Positions 53,723-60,661 of a stretch of DNA of 64,000 nucleotides are shown in pieces. A program made the position numbers and the translations under genes. Origin of the DNA: Salinigranum rubrum (GTDB lineage Archaea; Halobacteriota; Halobacteria; Halobacteriales; Haloferacaceae); assembly GCF_002906575.1 (NCBI RefSeq), contig NZ_CP026309.1, positions 1,116,001 to 1,180,000 of the forward strand, written 5' to 3'. Under the pieces are notes generated by a model. That model saw only the letters and a program-made list of their open reading frames with translations. It did not search any database and was not told the DNA's origin. The first letter of the stretch is position 1. Every line of letters begins with the position of its first letter.

Positions 53723-54667
53723 ATGCCGGGATTGCTCTCTGACCTGCTCGGGTGGGCCGTCATCTTCCTGTTCACCACGGGCGCGCTGCTGGTCGACCGC
53801 GACCGCGACCAGGCGCGCCTCGTGACGACGGCGGCCTGGGGCGGCTTCGCCGTCTTCTGGGCCCAACTCGTCCCCTGGTTCGCCTTCAGCCACAAGAGCT
53901 ACGTCGAGGGCTTTCTCTCGCTCGCGGCCGTCCCCGCGTGTCTGTACGCCGGCTACCTGGTCTACTCGGGCCGCGACACGCTGTTCGTGCTCTCGCGGGC
54001 CGTCGCGGCGATGGGCCTCGTCTACCTCCCGTTCGAGACCATCCCCGCCATCGCCGTCGCCGGGCTATCGCTCCCCGCGCCGCGACAGGTCCTCATCGAG
54101 ACGGTCGCCGCCCAGACCGGCTTCCTCACCAACCTGCTCGGGTACTCGCCGACGCTCATTCCGGGACCGGAAGGGTACATGAACACCTACCGCTACGTCG
54201 AACCGAACGGCCACCGGCTGGAGTACACCGTCGTCCTCGCGTGTACGGGCCTCGGCAGCATGGCCATCTTCGCCGGCCTCATCGCCGCCGTCCGGGCACC
54301 CCTCGACAGGAAGCTCCGCGCGTTCGCGATCTCGATCCCCATCATCTACGCGCTCAACCTCGTCCGGGTGACGTTCATCGGCATCGTCTTCGGCAACCAG
54401 TACATGCAGTGGTTCGTCGACGAGGTACTGTTCCTCTTCGGGTCCTCGGACCCGTACCGCGTGTCCTTCTTCCTCTCGGACCGCGTCATCTCGCAGGTCG
54501 GGGCCGTCTTCGCGCTCGTCGCGGTCATCTACCTCGTGGTCCGAGAGCTTCCCGAACTCCTCACCGTCATCGAGGACGTCCTCTTCATGGTGACCGGCGA
54601 CGAGTACGACCTCGCCCGCCAACTGGACCTCCCGCGGGTGCCCGACGGCGGCGAGGACGTGGAGTAG
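53723..54667 (+). CDS. artA: Archaeosortase A
   Basis: The membrane transpeptidase-like enzyme that processes PGF-CTERM proteins (for example the S-layer glycoprotein) and links them to lipid. The 314-residue protein has about seven helices. The catalytic Cys174 is in 'VLACTGLGSM', Arg215 in 'LNLVRVTFIG' and Arg254 in 'SDRVISQVG'; by my recollection these are one position off the Haloferax volcanii Cys173, Arg214 and Arg253. A TTTAG element (53693-53697) lies 26 bases before the ATG. No PGF-CTERM substrate is encoded here. Confidence 0.93.
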   Translation: MPGLLSDLLGWAVIFLFTTGALLVDRDRDQARLVTTAAWGGFAVFWAQLVPWFAFSHKSYVEGFLSLAAVPACLYAGYLVYSGRDTLFVLSRAVAAMGLVYLPFETIPAIAVAGLSLPAPRQVLIETVAAQTGFLTNLLGYSPTLIPGPEGYMNTYRYVEPNGHRLEYTVVLACTGLGSMAIFAGLIAAVRAPLDRKLRAFAISIPIIYALNLVRVTFIGIVFGNQYMQWFVDEVLFLFGSSDPYRVSFFLSDRVISQVGAVFALVAVIYLVVRELPELLTVIEDVLFMVTGDEYDLARQLDLPRVPDGGEDVE

Positions 54668-54682
54668 TCGCGGTCGGCGTTC

Positions 54683-55093
54683 TCACAGGTTGATGAGGAC
54701 GAGCGCGACGATCACCAGCCCGATACCGGCGACCTGTGTGATCGAGAGGGAGTCGCCGAGCGCGATCACACCGATGATCGTCGCCGTCACGAAGTACATC
54801 CCACCGATGGTCGAGACGACCGCGGTCGAACCGATGGAGACGCCGATGAACGTCGAGACGACGCCGACCGCGGCGGCGATTCCCGAAACCGTGGCGAACA
54901 GGAGTCCCCTGTTCGTCACTGCGAGCGAGGCGTCGGAGAAGAGCGCGTACGCGGTCGTGATGACCGCCGCGGCGACGTAGGAGATCGCGGCGGCGGTCAC
55001 GGGGTCGATACTGTTCGATGCGACTTCCCCGAACGTGATCCAAAAACCCCACGCGATCATGGTCCCGAAGCCGAAGACGATCGCCGAGTTCAC
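54683..55093 (-). CDS. Half-size EamA/DMT-type transporter
   Basis: A 136-residue membrane protein with five helices, one EamA unit: 'FGTMIAWGFWITFGEVAS' at the start and 'TATIIGVIALGDSLSITQVAGIGLVIVALVLI' at the end (landmarks; the G-D/E-x-L turn is typical). Half-size DMT proteins act as dimers. The substrate is unknown. The GTG at 55093 is preferred; a second GTG at 55108 would add five residues. It converges on artA. Confidence 0.78.
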   Translation of the reverse strand: MNSAIVFGFGTMIAWGFWITFGEVASNSIDPVTAAAISYVAAAVITTAYALFSDASLAVTNRGLLFATVSGIAAAVGVVSTFIGVSIGSTAVVSTIGGMYFVTATIIGVIALGDSLSITQVAGIGLVIVALVLINL

Positions 55094-55279
55094 GCCCGGA
55101 CACCCCACTGGACGGGACGTCTGCTGCTCACGGTCGATCGGCCGGTTCCCGACCGAACCCCGGCCCTTCTGAATCGTGGTTTCATCGGATACGACGTATC
55201 CGTCGTCGGCTGTTGAATCCCGGTGCCGACCAGGTCACCCGTTCAAGTACCGAGTGGGCTGTCGGGTCGCTCCCCCCGT

Positions 55280-56080
55280 CTACGCCAGCAGCGCCTCGAC
55301 CGCGTCTTCCGGTGCGCCACAGAGCGCCAGCAGCGCGTCGGCTTCGAGATGGTGGAGCGTCCCCGGGAGGACGAGCAGGTGGAGCGGTCCGCCGAACTCC
55401 CGCTCGGCGAGCGCGGAGAGTCGGCCGGCGACGACGGTCGGAGCCGGGCTCCCCGCGCGGGCGACCACGACTCCGAGGGCGTCTTCCCACTCCGCCAGCA
55501 GCCCTGCGGCGACGTCGCCCGTCATGAACTCGTCTTCGGCGCTCTCCTTGCCCGGTACGTCCCCCACCTTGATGTCGAGGTAGACGAGCGTGTGCAGGCC
55601 GCGCTCGCGGTTGGCCTCGATGGACTCGACCACGGACGGTGGCACGCCCTCCCCGCCGTGAGCGTACGGGAACGGGAGCGTGACGGCCTTGCCGAAGCGG
55701 TAGTTCTGGAGTCCCGTCAGCCCCGACGCCGCGGACTGGGCGGTCACACCGTGGACGACGCGGGTGTCGATGCCGCGCCCTTCGGCGCGCATCCGCAGGT
55801 CGACGTGCGTCGTCGATATCATCGTGTCGCCCGCGGTGAGGAAGACGACGTTCTCCTCCGCGGCCGCGTCGAGCATCTCTTCGGGGTGCTGTTCGACCCC
55901 CGCGCGGTCGCGGACCTCGATTTCCTGGCCGTGGTACGCTTCGAGCGCTTCCACCGTGGTGCCGACGAGTCGGCTGGTGTAGAACTCCGCGTAGGCGCGG
56001 TCGGCGCGTCGGAGCGCCTCCCGGCCCTCGACGGTGACCGAGCGCTCGTCGTAGAGCCCGAGACCAACGAACGTGAGCAT
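55280..56080 (-). CDS. dphB: Diphthine synthase
   Basis: A 266-residue SAM-dependent methyltransferase (TP-methylase fold) that methylates the modified histidine of elongation factor 2 on the way to diphthamide. Landmarks: 'MLTFVGLGLYDERSVTVEGREAL' start, 'VVFLTAGDTMISTTHVDLRMRAEGRG' (SAM site GDTMISTTH) and 'TLPFPYAHGGEGVPPS', all characteristic of archaeal DphB/Dph5. The start is the ATG at 56080. The 186 bases downstream, before the transporter gene, contain nothing I can support. Confidence 0.96.
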   Translation of the reverse strand: MLTFVGLGLYDERSVTVEGREALRRADRAYAEFYTSRLVGTTVEALEAYHGQEIEVRDRAGVEQHPEEMLDAAAEENVVFLTAGDTMISTTHVDLRMRAEGRGIDTRVVHGVTAQSAASGLTGLQNYRFGKAVTLPFPYAHGGEGVPPSVVESIEANRERGLHTLVYLDIKVGDVPGKESAEDEFMTGDVAAGLLAEWEDALGVVVARAGSPAPTVVAGRLSALAEREFGGPLHLLVLPGTLHHLEADALLALCGAPEDAVEALLA

Positions 56081-56172
56081 ACTCTCCCCTGGCGAGTGGG
56101 GCAGTTAAGCGGTGTGGAGTGGCGACGACGGCGCTTGCGGCGTCACCGCGCCGTTCGACTTTCGCTCTCCGG

Positions 56173-56580
56173 TCAGGTCATATCGGTCGCGGTCCGGTAC
56201 GAGAGGTAGGACGTGATGTCCATCGTCGAAACCATCCCGATGACGGCTCCGTCGTCGTCGACGACCGGGAGGTGGTGGACGCCCCTACCGATCATCTTGG
56301 CGGCCGCGTCGCGAGCGCCGTTGCCCGCGTTCAGCGTGTAGAAGTCCTCGGTCATGTACTCCCCGACGGTCGTCTCCGTCGCCGGGTTGCCGTCCGAGAC
56401 GGCCCGTGCGAGGTCGGTCGTCGTGAACATTCCCACCGGGTGGTCCGTGTCGTCGACGACGACCAGCGACCCGATTCCCTCCTTGACCAGTGTCTCCGCC
56501 GCCCCCGTGATAGTCGTCTCGGGGGTGACCGTGCGGATGTTCGTCGACATCAGCTCTGTGACCGGAGCACCTTCGTCCAT
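56173..56580 (-). CDS. CBS-domain pair protein
   Basis: A 135-residue protein made of two CBS motifs: 'TELMSTNIRTVTPETTITGAAETLVKEGIGSLVVVDDTDHPVGMFTTTD' then 'VGEYMTEDFYTLNAGNGARDAAAKMIGRGVHHLPVVDDDGAVIGMVSTMDI' (landmarks only: IGSLVVVDD and VHHLPVVDD). Such Bateman pairs bind adenine nucleotides and regulate partners. A TATTAG element about 27 bases before the start (56604-56609) suggests a leaderless message. The partner is unknown. Confidence 0.92.
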   Translation of the reverse strand: MDEGAPVTELMSTNIRTVTPETTITGAAETLVKEGIGSLVVVDDTDHPVGMFTTTDLARAVSDGNPATETTVGEYMTEDFYTLNAGNGARDAAAKMIGRGVHHLPVVDDDGAVIGMVSTMDITSYLSYRTATDMT

Positions 56581-56858
56581 ACCGCCACGAACGAGTGAGA
56601 GCCGCTAATACCTGTCGGGTGGATTATATTTATTCGCGGCCGAGTTGTCTTTAGGTCGTCGTGACTCGTGGCCGGTCGACGCGCTTCGTGGGTGTCGTCT
56701 CCATCTCCCGATTCAGCACCGTGGGGAAGCGGCGAGTTGAAGCGTGAGCGGACCTGCGGACGAGCCACTCACTCCTCGTGTGTGCGCTGCGTCGTCGTAC
56801 AGGGCGAGGCTCACGAACTCGCTCGGGAGCGCGGCGACGCCGTGGTGATAGCCGTCGC

Positions 56859-57230
56859 TCACGACAGCGTTCCCCGTGGCGCGGTCCTCGGGTGTCTGCT
56901 GCGCAGCGAGCCGGGCTCGCACCTGAACCGCAGGCGGTCACCGGCGACGTGACAGTGTCTCGTCGAGACCTCGACGATTTCGCCCGAGTACGTGAACGTT
57001 CGACTCGAACGACCGAGCGCTCCATCGGCGGGCCGACCGCCCGACACGGTGATCGGGTAGTCCTCGACGTCGTCCGTGCCGACCGCCGCGGCCGGCACCG
57101 AGACGGAGACGTGCGTCTCCCGCTCGTGAACGTACCCCTCGTCGCGAGCGAGGTCGAGGTCGATGTTCGGTTCGTCGTTCGGCGTGATGAGCGTGATGAG
57201 CGTGATGAGCGTGATACGGTCGACGTTCAT
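56859..57230 (-). CDS. Hypothetical protein, possibly disrupted
   Basis: A 123-codon frame from 57230. It begins with a repeat-encoded 'ITLITLITLIT', and residues 30-90 look protein-like ('HVSVSVPAAAVGTDDVEDYP', 'RTFTYSGEIVEVSTRHCHV'). Towards the end the sense fades, while another minus-strand frame (about 56713-56940) reads better ('VSDGYHHGVAALPSEFVSLA'). One gene broken near 56925 is possible, but no homopolymer lies at that point. I do not recognise a family. It borders the presumed integration site. Confidence 0.35.
   Translation of the reverse strand: MNVDRITLITLITLITPNDEPNIDLDLARDEGYVHERETHVSVSVPAAAVGTDDVEDYPITVSGGRPADGALGRSSRTFTYSGEIVEVSTRHCHVAGDRLRFRCEPGSLRSRHPRTAPRGTLS
57182..57217. 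repeat. Four-copy 9-bp tandem repeat
   Basis: GCGTGATGA three times (57182-57208) followed by GCGTGATAC (57209-57217). Since the unit is three codons, changes in copy number would add or remove 'ITL' units from the minus-strand frame at 56859-57230 without breaking it. Confidence 0.85.
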
Positions 57231-57505
57231 GAGTGGGTGGGGTTGGTCGGCGTCGAGTCGGGCCGGCGTGACGGGAGGGACCGACGTGGGTTCGGCGTCC
57301 GATTTGCGTGTCGTCTCATGGATGTGTGTTAACGTGAGGCGTGAACAATATGCTGATTAGAACAAATATTACGCTATGAATGCATCAATCATTATGTATT
57401 GTTGTGTATAATCGCAAGGACGAGTGATAGTTATCGGTCGGGTCACCCGATTGCGGGATTCGAACCACGGTCGTTCCGCTCGCTGACGCTCGCTTCACTC
57501 CCTGA

Positions 57506-57576
57506 TTCAAATCCCTCCACGCGAGGCTCTTCAGCCTCACTTCGTTCGGCAGAAAGAGCCGGTGGAGGGATTTGAA
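57506..57576. repeat. Long inverted repeat made of tRNA-3'-end-like arms
   Basis: Outer arms TTCAAATCCCTCCAC (57506-57520) and GTGGAGGGATTTGAA (57562-57576) pair perfectly over 15 bp, and inner arms GGCTCTT (57525-57531) and AAGAGCC (57554-57560) over 7 bp. TTCAAATC is the T-loop sequence of tRNAs, so each arm resembles the T-loop-to-3'-end segment used as attachment core by tyrosine integrases. I infer attachment-site remnants. Confidence 0.7.
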
Positions 57577-57590
57577 CTCGGAGTTCAAAT
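57570..57590. repeat. 10-bp palindrome overlapping the att-like arm
   Basis: ATTTGAACTC-G-GAGTTCAAAT, two T-loop-like sequences back to back with one base between, 42 bases before the integrase start. It could be an integrase arm-binding site, an operator for the integrase promoter or part of the crossover core. Confidence 0.65.
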
Positions 57591-57603
57591 CCGCAAATAA
57601 GAA

Positions 57604-57612
57604 TTTTATAAA
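57604..57612 (+). promoter_or_regulatory. TATA element of the integrase gene
   Basis: TTTTATAAA is centred about 24 bases before the ATG at 57632, so transcription should start at or next to the start codon. This supports that ATG over the in-frame one at 57572, which lies inside the att-like palindrome. Confidence 0.65.
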
Positions 57613-57631
57613 AAGAGGACTTTCTCTCAGT

Positions 57632-58870
57632 ATGGACCCAACGAGGAGTCTGGAGATCCTCCGTAGCGAGCGAATTCCGGAGAGTGACCAACTCTCCGAG
57701 TCGGACCGGAAGGTACTCCTGGATTTCAGTGACGAAATGTTCCTCCGTAAGAGCGACTACTCCGACCACCGCCACGAGAAACTCCTGCGACACTGCACGA
57801 TTATCGCCGAGAAGGTCGGTGGACTCGCCGATGCACTCGAGGATCGGGATGCAACCAAAGAGATCGTCCGGTGGGTGAACCGCGAGTACGACAACGAGGA
57901 GACCAACCGAGATTACCGCGTCGCCCTCCGCGTCTTCGGGAAGCACGTCACCGACGGCCAAGAACCGCCGGAGAGCATCAGTTGGGTATCGGCCACTACC
58001 TCCTCCAGCTACAATCCCGAGCCCGACCCGCGGGATATGCTCCACTGGCAGGAGCACGTACTTCCGATGATCGAGGAGACGCACAACAACCGCGACGCAG
58101 CCATGATCGCCGTCGCGTGGGATTCTGGTCTTCGGTCGGGTGAGTTCCGAGAGCTGCAGATTCGGGACGTAACCGATCACCGCCACGGTCTCCGGCTGAC
58201 TGTCGATGGCAAGCAGGGACAGCGAACCGTGACGCTCATCCCGAGCGTTCCGTACCTGCAGCGGTGGCTCCACGACCACCCGGACAGAGATGACCCGAGC
58301 GCGCCGCTCTGGTCGAAGCTCCACTCCGTCGACTCCCTCTCGTTCAACATGTTCAAGAAGGCGCTCGAAGAGTCCGCGGAACGCGCCGAGGTGACCCGGC
58401 CGGTCAACCTCACGAACTTCCGGAAATCCTCCGCCTCGTATCTCGCCAGCCAAGGTATGAGTCAGGCACACCTCGAAGAGCACCATGGATGGAAGCGCGG
58501 GAGTCAGGTCGCCGCCCGGTATATCGCGGTCTTCGGAGATGCCGCGGAGAACGAACTCGCGCGGATCCACGGAATCGAGGTCGCTGAAGAAGACAAGCCT
58601 GACCCGGTCGGACCGGTCGAATGTCCGCGGTGCGGGCGAGACACCCCACGCGAGAAGGAGTTCTGCGTGTGGTGTGAGCAAGCGCTCGAACCCGCTGCAG
58701 TCGAACGACTTCGGACCGACGAGCGCCGGGTCCAGCGTGCTATCCTCCGAATCGCTCAGAACGACCCGACCGTCTTGGATGAGATCGAGGAACGCGAAGA
58801 GGTGCTCGCGGTCCTGGAGGACAACCCCAACCTGCAGTCCCAGGTTCAGCGATTCATCGACTCGCTCTGA
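57632..58870 (+). CDS. Tyrosine-type integrase with C-terminal zinc ribbon
   Basis: A 412-residue site-specific recombinase. The N-terminal SAM-like core-binding domain covers about residues 15-115. The catalytic domain has Arg168 in 'DSGLRSGEFREL', Lys194, Arg264 in 'LTNFRKSSASYLASQG', the histidine of 'HLEEHHGWKRG' and Tyr297 in 'AARYIAVFG'. The first histidine of the usual HxxR motif is not conserved at its place, as in several haloarchaeal relatives. A zinc ribbon follows ('CPRCGR' and 'CVWC', residues 331-348), then a helical tail. It should excise and insert the element at the att-like sequence just upstream. Confidence 0.92.
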   Translation: MDPTRSLEILRSERIPESDQLSESDRKVLLDFSDEMFLRKSDYSDHRHEKLLRHCTIIAEKVGGLADALEDRDATKEIVRWVNREYDNEETNRDYRVALRVFGKHVTDGQEPPESISWVSATTSSSYNPEPDPRDMLHWQEHVLPMIEETHNNRDAAMIAVAWDSGLRSGEFRELQIRDVTDHRHGLRLTVDGKQGQRTVTLIPSVPYLQRWLHDHPDRDDPSAPLWSKLHSVDSLSFNMFKKALEESAERAEVTRPVNLTNFRKSSASYLASQGMSQAHLEEHHGWKRGSQVAARYIAVFGDAAENELARIHGIEVAEEDKPDPVGPVECPRCGRDTPREKEFCVWCEQALEPAAVERLRTDERRVQRAILRIAQNDPTVLDEIEEREEVLAVLEDNPNLQSQVQRFIDSL

Positions 58871-58881
58871 GGTGGCGTCTA

Positions 58882-59082
58882 TCACGCGGACCCCTCCTGC
58901 TTGAGCGTCTGGAGTTCACGTTCGAGTTGCTCGATGTCCGGTGGGTCAGAGCCCGCGTCGAGGAGCGCCCAAGCACACGCTCGGGCGTAGGTATCGTTCG
59001 AGTGTCGAAGCACTCGAACGAGGCTCTCGCGATTCTTTTCAACGTACTCGTCTATGTCGGTCGTTTCGTCGAGGTCGCTCAC
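58882..59082 (-). CDS. Small helical protein beside the integrase
   Basis: A 66-residue acidic protein, GTG start at 59082, overlapping the stop of the zinc-ribbon gene upstream (GTGA). It looks mostly helical: 'DIDEYVEKNRESLVRVLRHSN' then 'ARACAWALLDAGSDPPDIEQLERELQTLKQEG' (landmarks). No family is recognised. It converges on the integrase gene, 11 bases away. Its size and place suggest a helper such as an excision or regulatory factor, which is inference. Confidence 0.6.
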   Translation of the reverse strand: MSDLDETTDIDEYVEKNRESLVRVLRHSNDTYARACAWALLDAGSDPPDIEQLERELQTLKQEGSA

Positions 59083-59333
59083 GCCGATCCCTCCTGTCCG
59101 AATCGATCGCTGTAGGGACCGGCGGGTGTCTGTAGCTCCACTTCGTCGCGCTCGTAGAGGTCACCCGTCGCGAGATTCCGCAGCTGGTGGAAAACGCCGT
59201 CCGCTTCGTAATGGCTTGCACACTTCGCACACCAGAAGTGGTGGTTCGTCGGTTCCCACGAACGGTGTCCCTTCGGGCACACCCACTTCCAGCGGTCAAC
59301 TTCATCGTCTAGTTCGATAACCTGCCGACTCAT
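59079..59333 (-). CDS. Zinc-ribbon protein beside the integrase
   Basis: An 84-residue protein starting 'MSRQVIELDDEVDRWKWVCPK' (ATG 59333). It has 'CPKGHRSWEPTNHHFWCAKC', with an HH pair and three to four cysteines able to bind zinc, followed by 'YERDEVELQTPAGPYSDRFG'. The ATG at 59333 is supported by a CTTTTAG element about 27 bases upstream; a longer frame reads through the promoter. It is coupled to the 66-residue gene downstream. It is probably a DNA- or RNA-binding accessory gene of the element. Confidence 0.72.
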   Translation of the reverse strand: MSRQVIELDDEVDRWKWVCPKGHRSWEPTNHHFWCAKCASHYEADGVFHQLRNLATGDLYERDEVELQTPAGPYSDRFGQEGSA

Positions 59334-59355
59334 CGCGGTCAGTTCTGATGGACTC

Positions 59356-59364
59356 CCCCTAAAA
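59356..59364 (-). promoter_or_regulatory. TATA element of the zinc-ribbon gene
   Basis: On the minus strand CCTTTTAGG, centred about 27 bases before the ATG at 59333; leaderless layout. Confidence 0.5.
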
Positions 59365-59385
59365 GGCGGAACCCAAACGCGGTGA

Positions 59386-59400
59386 GTGAAAGTGAAACGG
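59386..59400 (-). promoter_or_regulatory. Upstream box, copy 1 (GTTTCACTTTCAC on the minus strand)
   Basis: Plus strand GTGAAAGTGAAACGG. It begins 53 bases before the zinc-ribbon start and about 21 bases upstream of its TATA element, the position of an activator site. The same 13-base core recurs at the same distance from the gene at 62386-63063. Confidence 0.55.
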
Positions 59401-59443
59401 GCCGATTCTGGGGACGGTCCCGGAGAAATCGGTGACTCTGTCG

Positions 59444-59457
59444 GTGAAAGTAAACGG
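59444..59457. promoter_or_regulatory. Upstream box, variant copy
   Basis: GTGAAAGTAAACGG, one base shorter than copy 1 and 44 bases further from the gene. It could be a second binding site for the same regulator. Confidence 0.4.
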
Positions 59458-59745
59458 TTGCTCAGTAGTCGGTGCGTGCGGTCGGGCGGGGCTTTCAATA
59501 CCCCGCGTAGCGTTCGCGTTCATGCTTCCGTACCTGAATACGGGAGCCACAGCGGGTCAGTGTCCCAGCACTGGGTCCGCTTCATTCTCAGGTGGACCCA
59601 ACCGATGGTCAGGTCCGCGTGTAGCTACCGTACAGGTCAAACACGCGAGTAGTAAGATATAGTTTACTTAAAAATATATACACTATTTTAGAAATTATAG
59701 ATACTATTCAAAGGCTCCATCGTCTTGTAGGTGGGATTCGCTCTA

Positions 59746-60009
59746 ATGCGATATTCGGCGGATTGGATGACGATTGCGGATGACCGAATCTTAGAATATT
59801 TATCGAGTACTGAAACAAGTACGCCTAAAAAAATGGAGGATAGCGGATCTGTTCGATTTACTCGCCAGTACATCGGCGAGCGCTGCAGAAAGCTCGCCAG
59901 TTACGGGTTGTTGAAACATCTTGGCAATGGTGTATACCGAATAACTAACACTGGTGAGCAGTACCTGCAGGGTGAGATCGACGCCGAAGAATTATCCCAC
60001 ATTGAATGA
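59746..60009 (+). CDS. Winged-helix regulator, PhiH1-repressor-like
   Basis: An 87-residue DNA-binding protein. 'MRYSADWMTIADDRILEYLSS' followed by 'TRQYIGERCRKLASYGLLKHLGNGVYRITNTG' (landmarks) and 'YLQGEIDAEEL' match the haloarchaeal winged-helix group named after the repressor of virus PhiH1. The recognition helix is around 'RQYIGERCRKLASYG'. The ATG at 59746 is chosen by similarity. Its last codons overlap the start of the membrane-protein gene (ATGA at 60006). It is AT-rich relative to the host. It is a candidate for the element's own control gene. Confidence 0.88.
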   Translation: MRYSADWMTIADDRILEYLSSTETSTPKKMEDSGSVRFTRQYIGERCRKLASYGLLKHLGNGVYRITNTGEQYLQGEIDAEELSHIE

Positions 60010-60659
60010 TTAACAAAGACACCAATATTAATCAAATAATCGACCAACAAATACTTTTGCTTCGTCTAGTTACGGCATCACTTGCATTACTCATCGTAAT
60101 TTATGCAGTTATCGCCGTTGTACATGTAGCGGTTATTGCCTCGATCTTCCCGACAGGTCCACTTGGAATCCTCCCAACTGCAATAATTGGATTAGCTGGG
60201 ACATGGGTCGCTCAAATTGGTTATCAAAAAATAATTGGGATATCAAAAAATTTACTTACTGATGCACATTCGGAAACCTTTTCTGACGAATTCCACGTGG
60301 ATAATCTATTCAAATTAACAGTATTTTTTGCTATATTCGCTGTGCTGGGTGGCATCATATATTTTTCAATGCAACAGACATTTTCACTTGATGATTCGAT
60401 ACTACAATATCAACCCATTCAGGTTATCTACTTGGAAAATGCAACTACTTGGGACAAAACTCGGGCGATACTATTTGACATATGGTATGCTACCCCCGCA
60501 ATCATGACCGTGAGTTCTCTATACGGTCTTGTACTCTGTGCAAAGCGATTCAGGTATGATCAGTGCCCAGACTGTGGAAGTCTACTAAGCGGTCACGAGA
60601 ATCACTGTCCCGACTGCGGACGTTCGATGTCTCAGGAAGATGAGAAACCAGATGAATGA
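60006..60659 (+). CDS. Membrane protein with C-terminal zinc ribbon
   Basis: A 217-residue protein coupled to the winged-helix gene. It has four hydrophobic helices (about residues 17-45, 47-70, 100-122 and 158-178). The cytosolic end has 'RYDQCPDCGSLLSGHENHCPDCGRSM', two CPDCG knuckles (landmarks). Base composition is strongly AT-rich with ATA, TTA and AAT codons rare in the rest of the window, marking recent transfer. The family is not recognised. The pairing suggests a membrane signal or an immunity or exclusion function; this is inference. Confidence 0.75.
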   Translation: MINKDTNINQIIDQQILLLRLVTASLALLIVIYAVIAVVHVAVIASIFPTGPLGILPTAIIGLAGTWVAQIGYQKIIGISKNLLTDAHSETFSDEFHVDNLFKLTVFFAIFAVLGGIIYFSMQQTFSLDDSILQYQPIQVIYLENATTWDKTRAILFDIWYATPAIMTVSSLYGLVLCAKRFRYDQCPDCGSLLSGHENHCPDCGRSMSQEDEKPDE

Positions 60660-60661
60660 AA

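Larger units (their letters stand above)
57231..57631. other. Gene-free junction: AT-rich block then tRNA-end-like hairpins
   Basis: These 401 bases run from GC-rich host DNA through an AT-rich block (about 57335-57425) to a cluster of tRNA T-arm-like sequences, then the integrase promoter. No complete tRNA is present. It is the likely left junction of an integrated element. Confidence 0.6.
59334..59745. other. Gene-free stretch with regulatory motifs
   Basis: These 412 bases between divergent genes hold the minus-strand promoter of the zinc-ribbon gene, two copies of a GTGAAAGTGAAACGG-like box, a CCCAG/CTGGG palindrome (59564-59575), a GCGGGG/CCCCGC stem (about 59490-59506) and, from about 59650, a sharp change to AT-rich DNA with several TATA-like stretches before the winged-helix gene. 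No protein gene is supported. Confidence 0.55.

Noticed and set aside
57463-57600. A tRNA gene
   Set aside because: Only T-loop and 3'-side fragments are seen; anticodon and D arms are missing and the T-stem does not pair.
57443-58885. Minus-strand frame of about 480 codons opposite the integrase
   Set aside because: It is antisense to clear catalytic motifs and ends in the tRNA-like repeat sequence.
59386-59400. GvpE-type activator site, since the box contains TGAAACGG on the plus strand
   Set aside because: The second half-site (TGAACCAA) and the spacing are absent, the orientation is opposite to the gene served, and no gas-vesicle gene is present.
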